Shown in pieces: positions 41,401 to 51,000 of a stretch of 64,000 nt of DNA. Each line of letters opens with the position of its first letter. Position 1 is the first letter of the stretch. The notes under the pieces are model-generated. The model was not told the origin of the DNA. It saw only the letters and a program-made list of their open reading frames with translations, and did no database searches. The position numbers and the translations under genes were made by a program. The DNA is from Glandiceps talaboti (Eukaryota > Hemichordata > Enteropneusta > Spengelidae), in contig NC_135562.1 of assembly GCF_964340395.1 (NCBI RefSeq), forward strand, positions 3,108,634-3,172,633. The letters are read 5' to 3'.

Positions 41401-43436
41401 GACGACGGTGATTTGACTGTAATTTGTTGTTGCAAGCAGATTCTTGTTTGTAGAATGTAGAGTGCAACTCAGATGTATATTCCACGCCTTCAAACATATT
41501 GAGTGCACTTATGGAAATAATGCAAGCCAAAATCCATCATTTTGCAACAGAAAAGTTACTTACAAACTTTAAGGTATTAAGCACATTGTTAAGCACTTCA
41601 ACTTAAGTTTAATAGTATTGAGTTATTGATAACCTTTATAATTCACTTGAAATACGAAAATGACCAATGTTTGTGGTTAACAGCAAGGCGATAAACAACT
41701 TTTGATTTCTAGACAATGTCTTGATCTGTGTCATTCAGTGTTCTTACCTGTCTCTGGTTGGCAGTTGGCATCAGTGAATGTAGTGGAATGATAATAAATC
41801 GATCTGAATTAAACATAGTAGATTTCTGTAACATGTCATTCAGTTTACTGATGTCTGTCCAGCCAGGCACAAACACTAAAATAGCGCCATCCTGTGGTAG
41901 GAAAGGAATAACATTCATCAAAGATGATTTCTGAAACTGATTTCTATCAAGAATCAAGAAAGAGACTCACAGAAAGTGAAAAGGAGAAGAATTGACTAGA
42001 ATCAAATAGAGTTGATGAGTCCTTACCTGGCCATTCAGTACAATATGTCTAATCAATTCCACTATCAAATTAAAGTTGATTTCTTCCTCATCCAAGTTTT
42101 CAATACTTTCAACAATTTCTTCAGAATAACTGTAGTGAAGGAGATAAATTAATTTATAATATACCTAGTGATAATGCTGTGCCATGATTCGCTAGAATCA
42201 GTCACGTGATAGGAAAATAGAATGACTATTTCCCTTGGGAAATAGTTCCATCAACTTTTACATGGTCACGTGACCACCGCGCATTCACAGCAGGTCAAAA
42301 TGGCAGCTTCTGACGATGTCGTCTGCCACCGTGAGTTCACAGCATGAGGCATATTATAAAACACATATTGCCTGGCCTATATTCGGGCTATAGCACCCGT
42401 TCATTACCCCCTCGTGACTGTGAGTTACCAGAATCACATGCTATTTCCCTCGGCCACAAACTAACCTGTCTTTCATTCCACCACAGCCCACTGCTACACA
42501 CAAACTAACCTGTCTTTCATTCCACCACAGCCCATTGCTACACTCAAACTAACCTGTCTTTCATTCCACCACAACCCATTGCTACACACAAACTAACCTG
42601 TCTTTCATTCCACCACAGCCCATTGCTACACTCAAACTAACCTGTCTTTCATTCCACCACAGCCCATTGCTACACTCAAACTAACCTGTCTTTCATTCCA
42701 CCACAGCCCATTGCTACACTCAAACTAACCTGTCTTTCATTCCACCACAGCCCACTGCTACACTCAAACTCACCTGTCTTTCATTGATTGTATGTATTCT
42801 TCATATCTTTTATTATATTCCTCCTCTTTCTTGATTTCATCATCTCGTTTCCTTTTCCCTTTCATAAATTTCCAATAGTGTGGTTCTTTCCTCTTCTTCC
42901 ATGGTGAAGGTACAGTTCTGTAGCTGTTCAAGTGGAAAAAGAATTTTAAAAAAATATCAGTAATTTTTCATCCTTCACATACATTGTAATATATTTTAAA
43001 GACCACTAGTGTGTACACACTCCACTGCAAGTAATCACCAGTATATATGTCATAATACATGTATCACTAGTGTGTGCACACTACAGTACAAGTAATAACC
43101 AGTACGTATGTCATAATACCAATAGTTTGTGCACACTACAGTGCAAGTAATCACAAGTACATATGTCATAATATCACTAGTGTGTGCACTCCATACTCCA
43201 GTTCAAGTAATCATCAGTAGGTATGTCATAAAATACTGAAATTGCATTTCTGAAATCTTATGAATAATTTTCAAATGTACATGATTGAGAAGATCTTTTG
43301 GATTTATTATTCTTTTAACCAATTTGTAATATTAGCAGGAGATATAAATCCTTCTGAACTTCTGAAGTAATAATGTATATATTACATATGTATATGTATG
43401 TACATAGACCATATACACACATGCATGCATGCCCAC

Positions 43437-43471
<35 letters not shown>

Positions 43472-46400
43472 CATACATACACACATACAGACACACACAC
43501 ATGCATTGTTTATACCTTGTAAGTTGTAGTACATCTTCTATCCAATATTCAGTGACTGGGAAAGTGAATCCTGGAATCGTCACCATTGGGCAGTTGCCAT
43601 AGTAACTTGAGAACTTGTCAGCATTTAGTGTAGCACTCATGAGAATAAGCTTTAGATCTGGTCTGTGGATGAACACATCAGATATGGCAGAATAAATTCT
43701 ACATTCAAATACATGTACATAAAGTTGATAATTAAAATGATCATCACTGGATCAGTACTGAATACTTTTCAATGAAATGTCGACATTTTTAAATTTGCCA
43801 CCTTTCAGTTTTTTACAAGATGGTAGTATCACAATATACTGAGGCTCCCACTGTTCCAGATTCCAGATAGATTCAGCTACTGCTTTGCTCATTTCCACAG
43901 TTGTCATGACATCTCCATCAGTAAATGAATACAAATCTACAAGTTTTACATTTAAGTACAAAACTTCTTTAGAGGTTTCATGGTGTGTGACATTAAATTG
44001 CGATATTTTCAGAGATTATTAACTTTGAATGCTATATGATGTGCGAGATATCATGGTTCTCATTACAACCCATAACACCAATATAAAGCGTTTTCTGTAT
44101 GTACCACAATCATTTATAGCATCCATATAACCCACACCAAAGTAAAGCGTTTTCTGTATATACCACAATCGTTTATAGCATCCATATCAAAGTCTAAAAG
44201 TATACTGTTTCATTTGCTAATTGACCACATTAGAAAGGCCACATGCTTGGCTTGTAAATAAACCAATTGATAGCGTATACTTTTACACTAGATATGAATG
44301 CTATAAATGAGTGTATCACATACAGAAAGTGCTTTACTTCAGTGTTACTTGTTGTAATATGAATGCTATAAATGAGTGTATCACATAGAGAAAGTGCTTT
44401 ACTTCAGTGTTACTTGTTGTATTTACCTTTGTGGCAATAAATCCCTCAGAATAATGATAAGGAAATCAGATACAATATTTCTTTCATGGACTTCATCAAG
44501 GATTATATGACTCAAACCTTTCAACATCCTACAACAGAATTATAAAAATTGAAAACATTTTTATTAACTTTTAACCTCAAAGAATCACAAAAACATTACA
44601 TCATATTAGAAATCCATGCAGATCCGTGGAAAAAAAACCTTCCAAATTATATGGTGATAGGGTTTTTACTGTATATGCACCAAAACTGTGGACTCATCTT
44701 CCACTGGATCTTCAGGTGATTGACAAATTCGCATTATTCAATGCAAATTTTAAAACGTTCATATTTAGTCAATGCTATGGTTGTAGTGGTTGTGTCTCAA
44801 TTTTTACAAGGTTCTAATATGTCCTGTATTGTTTCATTTGTTGTTTTCCATCAAACTGTTGTAATTTTATGTGTTGTGCTTGGCAGTTTTTTATGTATTT
44901 TTTCCCTCTGAATCATGGTTTTAAATTTTGTGATTCGTTATGTACAGACCGTTGAGACATGTGTTGTGTAATGGTCTTTAAACAATAAATTATTAATATT
45001 ATTATATTATTAATTTTGGTATATCATGGTATAGGGAAGGTCGATGTAAAATATACTGAAGTCTTCATTAGTAAAAAGAATATGAGTTTTTTCAACAGAC
45101 CTCATTGAACCCAGACTTCTGTTTTATCCAACTATTCTATGAAGTTTGTAAATATACGACACAAATACTTACGGATCACCTTGAAGCCATTTCAGCAGTA
45201 TTCCTGTAGTACAGTATAGAATAGAACCTTGATTTCTAGGTAGTTTATTTTCTAATCTGATCTGATATCCAACACTCTGACCATCACCTACAGTTTCACC
45301 TCTCTCATCAGCAACTCTCTCAGCAACCTAGAAAACAGTAGTAAATCATATTTAACATTTTTGAATAGCTGTAGCCTAGAATCCGGTTGGATTGGCATTT
45401 TGCTCTCTTTTCCCCTCCCACACCTGGCATTTTACTCTCTTTTCCTCTGCCACGTCTGGTATTTTGCTCTCAATTTTTCCCTACCACACCTGGCATTTTG
45501 CTCTCTTTTTTTCCCTACCACACCTGGCATTTTACTCTCACTTTTTCCTTTGCCATGTGACTGTCTGGTATTTCACTCTCAATTTTTTTCCCTACCACAC
45601 TCGGCATTATGCTGTTGACCTAAGGCTTTAATGACAGTACAACCTGAAATAATAAGTTTGTATTTTTAGCTGTTCCTTTTTCTGTCCTTACATTGCTTTT
45701 TTTTATATGTACTGTTAATTGCATGTATTTTTTATCTTTGCATGAGTAATTGAATTTTTGAAACTTTATTTTCACTTTTTAGATATGTATGCCACTCCAA
45801 TTCGACCCCCTGGGTTACCATAGGTTGGTGAAATAGACCATTATTATCATTATTATATAATATTATTTAATCAGGCTCAAATCCTTATTGGGTTTTTGAT
45901 TGTTCTCATTGTGAGATGAACAATTGCATATACTCGCCATTGGAACACAGCTCTTATCAGTGAATAGTCATAACAAACTACTGAAGCAACTGCAAAAGTT
46001 TTATCAAATTTATTATATGTGTTCGAGTATAGCCCCCCCCCCCCCCCTCCCCTCCACTAGGATTTCCTTATGTGTGTGTAGCCAGGGTCTAGGTTTATAC
46101 TTGGACAGAAATACTTACAGACACTGCACTGATTCTCCTTGGTTGTGTACACACAACTCTACACAGACTACCATTGTTATTGTCAATATAATGATCCAGG
46201 ATGAACTGGGCAACCTGCAATATAAAGAAACACATTTTGTATTGAGTGGCATTCAGTTAGTTTTAATAATGACTCACTTAAGGTGCACTGTTGAGATAAC
46301 ATCTATAATACTTCACCTGTGTCGTTTTACCACAGCCGGTCTCTCCACTAATCACAGTCACTTGGTTAGCATCAATCAGTTCCAGTAATTCCTGCATAAA

Positions 46401-47388
46401 GAAACAATATGTATTAATTAATCTTCATAATGGGATAAGACTGGAATACACAATATCTATAATGACTTATACTCTGAACTGACTGTACAAAAGGTATATT
46501 TGAATCAAAGCTAGGGAGTTAGAGCAAGGTTACAGTAGGTAAAGGTATTGAGCTAGACCCCCTAACATAAACCAGATTTGTATTGTTGACAACAATTAAT
46601 GGTCACTGTTTTACATTTGCTCCATTTTGAATATTGTTCAGTCGTTAGATGTCTTGAAATTTAGGCACCATTTTTAAATAACATATCTACACTGCAACTC
46701 TAGATTTCCTAAAAATCACCAAGAAATAGTTATTTTGTTTATCATAATTTGTTTTCTTTTTCCCATCTGGCATTTTATACAAATATTATTAACTCAATTA
46801 ATTATTTAGTCAATTTCCAGTAATCATCTTTGACATTATTTTTTCAAAACTTACCTTTTGCATCTTATGTGATGGTAATTTTTTTCGAAATTCTCTCATT
46901 TCCCGATATCTGGCATTATTCAATCTTTTCAATTCCAGATCTTCTTTTAGATTGGAATCAATGGTTTCATTCTTGGTTAACTGTTTACTGTAATATCTCT
47001 TAATCAGTACATCTGTTTCACTGGGTGCAGCACTGCCAGATGCCTGACCAGGTTCACCTCTGTCACTGGTTTTCTCCATTGCTATATCTTCTAATAACTT
47101 GGCTATTCTGTCTTCTCTGTGGTCATCCATTTCAACTTTGGGTCTCTGAATGATATTTGAATTGGACAGTATATACAGCACACTATTTATTTTATTTTTA
47201 TTTTAAATTTTTTTGATGGTATAGTATATAATAAATTGGCCAAATCTAAACCTTTGTGCTAAGTAATTAATAAATTTGTCTGTCTGTCTGTCTATCCCAT
47301 TTCATCGATGTCTGCCTGTCGATCTGTCTTCATGTATCTATCTGTCTGTCTGTCTCTCATTCTCTCACTCCCTGTACAGTTTATATAT

Positions 47389-47422
<34 letters not shown>

Positions 47423-47715
47423 GGCATATCGTAATCAATCAATCCTACCTCTGCTATTTGTCTCTGTACATTATTTTCTTTGGACTTCTTAGCATACCAC
47501 AAGCCTATATCCTTTCCTTTCAAACCGGGTGGATGTCTTCCCCTTCCACCACGTCCTCTTCCCCCTCCTCCTCTCGCACTCCCCCTTCCACCACTTCCGG
47601 ATCCAGATGGGTAGCTTTCGTCTTGATTGCCATCTTCACTTCTCCTATTCCCGTGAAAATAGCGACCATGTCCTCGAGGTCCGCCTTGTTTGTATGCCCA
47701 TCCACGGTGTGACAT
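34214..47715 (-). CDS. DHX36: DHX36 (RHAU/G4R1), DEAH-type G-quadruplex helicase, complete, 20 coding exons (988 aa)
   Basis: DHX36 unwinds parallel G-quadruplex RNA and DNA and acts in mRNA metabolism in nucleus and cytoplasm. Coding exons on minus: 47449-47715, 46855-47145, 46317-46391, 46119-46214, 45173-45327, 44427-44528, 43516-43662, 42774-42917, 42027-42129, 41748-41891, 40887-41095, 40103-40220, 39583-39681, 38126-38299, 37454-37624, 36881-36980, 36220-36301, 35711-35834, 34942-35094, 34214-34426. Phases join throughout. The Gly/Arg-rich N-terminus is followed by the DHX36-specific motif [17 protein letters not shown] (residues 61-77) that stacks on quadruplexes. Helicase motifs: GETGCGKT (202-209), TQPRR (234-238), DEVH (306-309), SAT (338-340), [11 protein letters not shown] and QQRRGRAGR (ending 578). 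HA2/OB regions follow. Human DHX36 is about 1008 aa. Motif II is DEVH rather than DEIH. It shares a 312-bp bidirectional promoter with PRXL2B. Confidence 0.97.
35181..35720 (-). repeat. Minisatellite built from the DHX36 exon 18 splice donor, about 12 copies
   Basis: On minus, exon 18 ends at 35711 with ...AAATCTAGTGGT and donor GTAAGTAAC. Downstream (lower coordinates) the sequence GTGGTGTAAGTAAYRCTGAY followed by CTGCCCCTCCCCATGAACTG repeats every 42-60 bp down to 35181. Each unit keeps a GTAAGTAA donor-like word. Open frames through this array are artefacts. Confidence 0.9.
36325..36875 (-). repeat. 90-bp minisatellite filling DHX36 intron 16
   Basis: About six copies of a 90-bp unit containing TGCACAACGTTTTCATGACA, TTATTTATCTCCAGATATGG and ACTTTACAAGTATTGAAATA on plus. 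The array begins within 10 bases of the exon 16 donor and ends about 25 bases from the exon 17 acceptor, so nearly the whole 579-bp intron is repeat. The long open frame is an artefact of the 90-bp period. Confidence 0.92.
37665..37765 (-). repeat. 3' tail of an L2/CR1-like LINE
   Basis: CAATTTATATAGCGCCAATTC and AAAGGCGCTGTACA are the characteristic tail of L2/CR1-type non-LTR elements; the same words open the larger fragment at about 41190. Intronic in DHX36. Confidence 0.55.
37960..38078 (+). repeat. (TG)n and (TCTG)n microsatellites
   Basis: TGTGTGTG run at 37961-37990 and TCTGTCTG run at about 38056-38078 within DHX36 intron 14. Confidence 0.9.
38360..38592 (+). repeat. Triplicated unit with (AATC)n tracts in DHX36 intron 13
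   Basis: Three copies of TCTGGTGGTATGCCTGACAA + TCAGTATGGTTAA followed by AATCAATC runs, one after another. Confidence 0.9.
38780..39010 (+). repeat. Interspersed repeat, empty-site copy for the TIR element at 26016
   Basis: TAACATCTACAA, GATCATACCGCCACC, TAGTGGTCAGCTGTAACTA, TTTGTCATTCTGATGA and TTTGATCTACCAAG occur in the same order at about 25975-26015 and 27522-27660, where the TIR element interrupts them. Here the target is continuous. Confidence 0.75.
39031..39190 (-). repeat. 48-bp minisatellite containing the DHX36 exon 13 donor sequence, 4 copies
   Basis: ATTGGTAAGTTATGTG (minus) recurs with exact 48-bp spacing (plus-strand ACTTAC words at 39031, 39079, 39127, 39175). The real exon 13 donor at 39582 reads AGTTGGTAAGTTATGTG. 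A degenerate unit (TTGACTTGGAAAGTATCAC) at about 39502-39525 lies between the array and the exon, so the array once reached the donor. Confidence 0.88.
39248..39322 (-). tRNA. tRNA-Thr(AGT)-like sequence, probably pseudogene or SINE head
   Basis: On minus, GACACGT at the 5' end (39322) pairs with AGGTGTC at the 3' end with one mismatch. The D-arm TAGTTCAGCTGGTTAGAGC is an A-box, a GTGGG/CCTAC T-arm encloses TTCGATT (B-box), and the anticodon arm TCTGA/TTAGG encloses CTAGTGT with anticodon AGT. One extra base between the D and anticodon stems and the G-G acceptor mismatch suggest a decayed copy. It lies in DHX36 intron 13, same strand. Confidence 0.45.
40533..40828 (+). mobile_element. 296-bp foldback MITE, CTCTGTTTG family (copy 2)
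   Basis: Left arm CTCTGTTTGGTACAATCAC, then GAAACCAATAAGAAACTGCA and AAGATAGCAAG; the right arm is the inverse with CTTGCTATCTTACA, CAGTTTGTTATTGGTTTC and GTCAAACAGAG. Related copies at 25033-25345 and 11597-11645. Intronic in DHX36. Confidence 0.8.
41180..41530 (-). mobile_element. 3' end of an L2/CR1-like LINE (ORF2 C-terminus plus tail)
   Basis: On minus the translation contains [20 protein letters not shown] then [14 protein letters not shown], the usual C-terminus of L2/CR1 ORF2, interrupted by a poly-C (18 G on plus at about 41365). The tail has the TATAGCACCAATTTCCAGAG and TAGCGCTGAA words. A 5'-truncated, dead insertion in a DHX36 intron. Confidence 0.75.
42463..42775 (-). repeat. 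44-bp minisatellite built from the DHX36 exon 8 splice donor, 7 decoys plus the real one
   Basis: On minus, exon 8 ends ...ATGAAAGACAG at 42774 with donor GTGAGTTTGAG. The same AATGAAAGACAGGTTAGTTT sequence recurs at exact 44-bp intervals (plus-strand AACCTG words at 42463, 42507, 42551, 42595, 42639, 42683, 42727; the true site at 42771). Each decoy carries the exon's last 12 bases and a GTTAGT donor, slightly weaker than the real GTGAGT. Confidence 0.93.
43000..43225 (+). repeat. About 60-bp tandem repeat in DHX36 intron 7, 4 copies
   Basis: Units contain CACTAGTGTGTGCACACTAC, AGTGCAAGTAATCACAAGTA and ATATGTCATAATA. Confidence 0.85.
43395..43505 (+). repeat. (CA)n microsatellite
   Basis: ACACACAC tract with CATGCATG and ACATACAT variants in DHX36 intron 7. 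Confidence 0.9.
44070..44425. mobile_element. Foldback element with duplicated 66-bp arms ending at the DHX36 exon 6 donor
   Basis: Right arm: two direct copies of GAATGCTATAAATGAGTGTA + TCACATAGAGAAAGTGCTTT ACTTCAGTGTTACTTGT (44298-44420). Left arm: two inverse, diverged copies containing AAAGCGTTTTCTGTATGTAC and TTTATAGCATCCATAT (about 44088-44195). The right end stops about six bases from the GT of DHX36 exon 6 (donor at 44426 on minus). Confidence 0.75.
44605..44995 (+). mobile_element. 3' end of a CR1/L2-like LINE
   Basis: Translation [20 protein letters not shown] then [20 protein letters not shown] is the typical C-terminal end of non-LTR retrotransposon ORF2. It is followed by an AT-rich tail with ATTATTAATATTATTA repeats. 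Antisense in DHX36 intron 5. Confidence 0.7.
45390..45615 (+). repeat. Diverged 40-45-bp tandem repeat in DHX36 intron 4
   Basis: CACACCTGGCATTTTGCTCTC followed by TTTTTTCCCTACCACACC-type sequence repeated about six times. Confidence 0.85.
47280..47420 (+). repeat. (CTGT)n and (AATC)n microsatellites
   Basis: CTGTCTGT runs at 47278-47300 and 47340-47355, then AATCAATC at about 47390-47420, in DHX36 intron 1. Confidence 0.9.
47533..47565 (-). other. DHX36: Region coding the DHX36 Gly/Arg-rich and start of the quadruplex-binding tract
   Basis: Within DHX36 exon 1, codons about 51-61 encode [11 protein letters not shown], the end of the RGG-like tract, followed at residues 61-77 by the DHX36-specific motif. 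The GGX-codon richness gives a C-rich plus strand, and itself could form quadruplex-prone mRNA. Confidence 0.6.
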
Positions 47716-48027
47716 ACTCGTGTGATTTCTTACGTAGTTTATGCGACCTGGAGTGATGTAAAGGTACCCTTTGATTGAGATCAAGCTCAGCATGCAATAC
47801 TTCTTGCGTTTCAAAGCGCACACGCTGTGGTGTCATACTCTTTACTAACTAACTTAGGTGGTCATAAGTTATCTTGTTATGTCATTTCTCCAATGATATC
47901 ACAGGTACTAGGTCATAGGTTAAGGTCAACAACGTTACAAAACAGATAAACACGTGACTTGTACTTCGTAAGGCGAGGCGACAACACCGAAGGTTCAAAC
48001 TCTCTGAATTAGCTGAGAAACGCAATC
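47716..48027. promoter_or_regulatory. Bidirectional DHX36 / PRXL2B promoter
   Basis: The start codons of DHX36 (minus, 47715) and PRXL2B (plus, 48028) are 312 bp apart head-to-head, so both promoters and 5' UTRs must fit here unless an upstream noncoding exon exists. No TATA box is evident. The interval is richer in CG dinucleotides than the flanks (for example AAGGCGAGGCGACAACACCG near 47970), and CACGTGAC, an E-box/CRE-like site, is at about 47951-47958. Confidence 0.7.
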
Positions 48028-51000
48028 ATGCCAGCAGACTTGACAAAAATTGCTGGAAACCTAGTGAAAAATGCAGTGAGTGGCGAGGTAAGTTTGGAAT
48101 GTTTCATTCCCGGTCTTGTCATACATTGAACATGATTTATGTCTATGGCGTAACGCTCTGTCAGCTGATACACAGTGTTGAAGGCGGATTTACAGCTATA
48201 AATGAATTCGAATTGTAAATAGGATATTTTTACCAACTTATTCTTATTTATATGTCACGTTGCACTGAGTATACATACGTGTATGCATAAAATTGATAAA
48301 TCAATATTCCCAACATGAGAATAAACATTTATTCGTTCATGTCAACTGATATTATAGTGCGGGGGCATATGGCAGATTTTGGGGTTTCGTGTGAAATTCA
48401 GGTTAATTTTTGCCAACGTATCTCATTGTGTTCCCCATCATCTGAGCAATTAAAAAATATATGTTGGCAATTTTTATTTCAATATTAAGGGTAATTTTTG
48501 CAGCAATTTCATAAATGATGTAAAATCATGATTTGTCTGTATATTGATGGCAAATTAAAATATGTGAACTGTACGATTGCTTTATATCTGTATAAATGTA
48601 CTAATGGGCATCCTGTAGACTATAAACTTGTAGACAGTTGTATAATTTTGCATTTTAATCACAATATTATAAATTATGGTTTCTTTATTTGCATACCATT
48701 TGCATATTATGTATGATGCTTCCGGTGTATTTGATTTCCTGTATTCTTTGATGTTGCTGATTGCTATTCTTTCATAAATGTACGCCTACCATGAATTATT
48801 TCAGTTACTATGAATACTCTGGTTGGTTTTTATCTTTTAAAGCACTAGTAAGTCCACACCTTGACTATGCTTCCCCAGTGTCTTCCCCACATATATACGA
48901 ATAGGGGTATTGCATTTTTGGAAAAAGTGCAGCGTCGGTTCACCAGGATGATTCCGCAGCTTGGTGGCTTGAATTATGAGGACAGTTACGCATATTGAAA
49001 CTGACAACTTTAGAAACTAGATGAATTAGAGCTGATTTGCTTGAAGTGTATAAACTTTTCCATTTACATATTCGCCATGATCCAGTTGTATTTATCAAAG
49101 TATCTACTTCGACAACAACAGGATATAGATTGAAATGATTTAAAGACAGATCCAGATTGGATATACCAAAATATTTTTTCAGTCGACATGTTGTAAACAT
49201 TTGGAAGTTTACCAGAAAGGGTTATTGTTATTACTACACCAATTAAATCATTGTAATTACTTAGTAATTATTTTAATCCAGATTGGATATACGTAAATAT
49301 TTTTTCCAGTCAATATGTCGTAGACATTTGGAACAGTTTGCCAGAAAGGGTTATTGTGACTACAATAAAGGCATTCATTTATTGTATAGAACTACCCTTG
49401 CCAAATGATATGTCCTTTTGACCAATTTCGGCGTATTGATGTGACTTGTTATCAAGTGTACATACACACGTTAAAAATATTCCTTTTCAGATCTGGCATC
49501 TGGTTTTAATACGTATCTACACATGTAGTATTGAATCCTGGACAGGTACATTCTACACAGGATATAGAGTCCAAGTTTAGGTCTACGCAAAATTTGAAAT
49601 TTTACCTCTCAATATTAGCATACAAGTTACATAAATTGGACGTCTTGCAAATATTAGATAGAAAAGAAACATCACTCAGTAAAACACCTTTAGAAACCTT
49701 TAGAATGTTTTACCCCCACTTTTGACCAATTGAGATACTGTCTAGAGCAATGAAAAAAGTCAATATGGCAGCTACTTTAGAACGTTTTTGTTATTTGTTC
49801 TGTATGCAGTTCTCCCTCTACGTTCTGTAGAAATATAATATTAAAAAGTAAATGAATAGTTGTTAAAGGCATGAGTGCTTATTAATTTCCACTTTGCAAT
49901 GGTGTCAAAATGAGATAGACTTAGTCATCAAGTTGGCATGTGACTACTTATTCCCAGCAATGAAGGTTATTTGTGTATGAGAATTACCAAAAGATGTAGA
50001 AGGGTATTTTCCATGTTGTTTACGTTGAGGATTTGAATGTCAGATTTTCTTTGAGTACTAAAACACGTGGAATGATAGCTAACAATGCAATAAAATTTGA
50101 TTAAAGATGCTATTTTCTGGTGGGTTGGCGGTTGGGGTTGGGTGGTACATTAGAATGTGTCTCTGCTGTTACTTTCAACCTTTATTCATGACTGACCAAG
50201 AGGAATTTCGTTGCGTAATCGAATGTAAGAGTACCTTCACGCTGAATAACTAAACTAAATATGCATACTAGTATATTCATATTGTTCCTTTGAAATATTA
50301 TAAAGATATTCTTCAGATACTGAATTTATCATCTTTATTTTATACTACATTGTCCTTTATTCTGTTTTATTTTAGAATTTCGATGAAATAACGTAATCAA
50401 ATGTAACAGTGGAGAACACGTCTATTCATGTTGTTCCTTTCACTTGTAACGCCAACCAAATAGCTATACTAGTAGAAACGTAGACAATGCATACAACATA
50501 ATGCCGTGAGAGACTAGACAATAGTTTTGAATAAAAATGATTGGGTCTATTCAGTCGAATACATAACTTTGTATAGTAACGATTCAATTGATGCTACGCT
50601 ATTGATAAAAAATATGTTTATACCAGGTGTAAACTGAATGCCTTCAGTAAAGGCCAAACTTTAGATTGCTGCTCCTTCACGCCTTGTCGAAGGAAAAATT
50701 CTGCGCTACCACAAATGATATTGTATATCCATTAGTTACTACATCAATAAATAAAACGTAGCTTTGGAAAACATTGTCCATTTTTGCATTTTTATCCACA
50801 TACTGCCCTTAATTCTATGTTTGCCATTGTAAAACCTTTAAAATGATTGGTCTGTGAGTCTGTTAACAATTAAAAATAATTGTTATTAAAAATAGTAAGT
50901 TTATGAGTACTTGTTGGTGATACTTTCAATTCATAATCATATTTTAATATTCTGAATGACAAGTAAAGTCAGAAGGAACATTTGAACTGTTTCTTTTATT

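Noticed and set aside
49531-49725. 64-codon plus-strand frame with LAYKLHKLDVLQILD
   Set aside because: Probably part of the decayed retroelement in PRXL2B intron 1; no clear domain.
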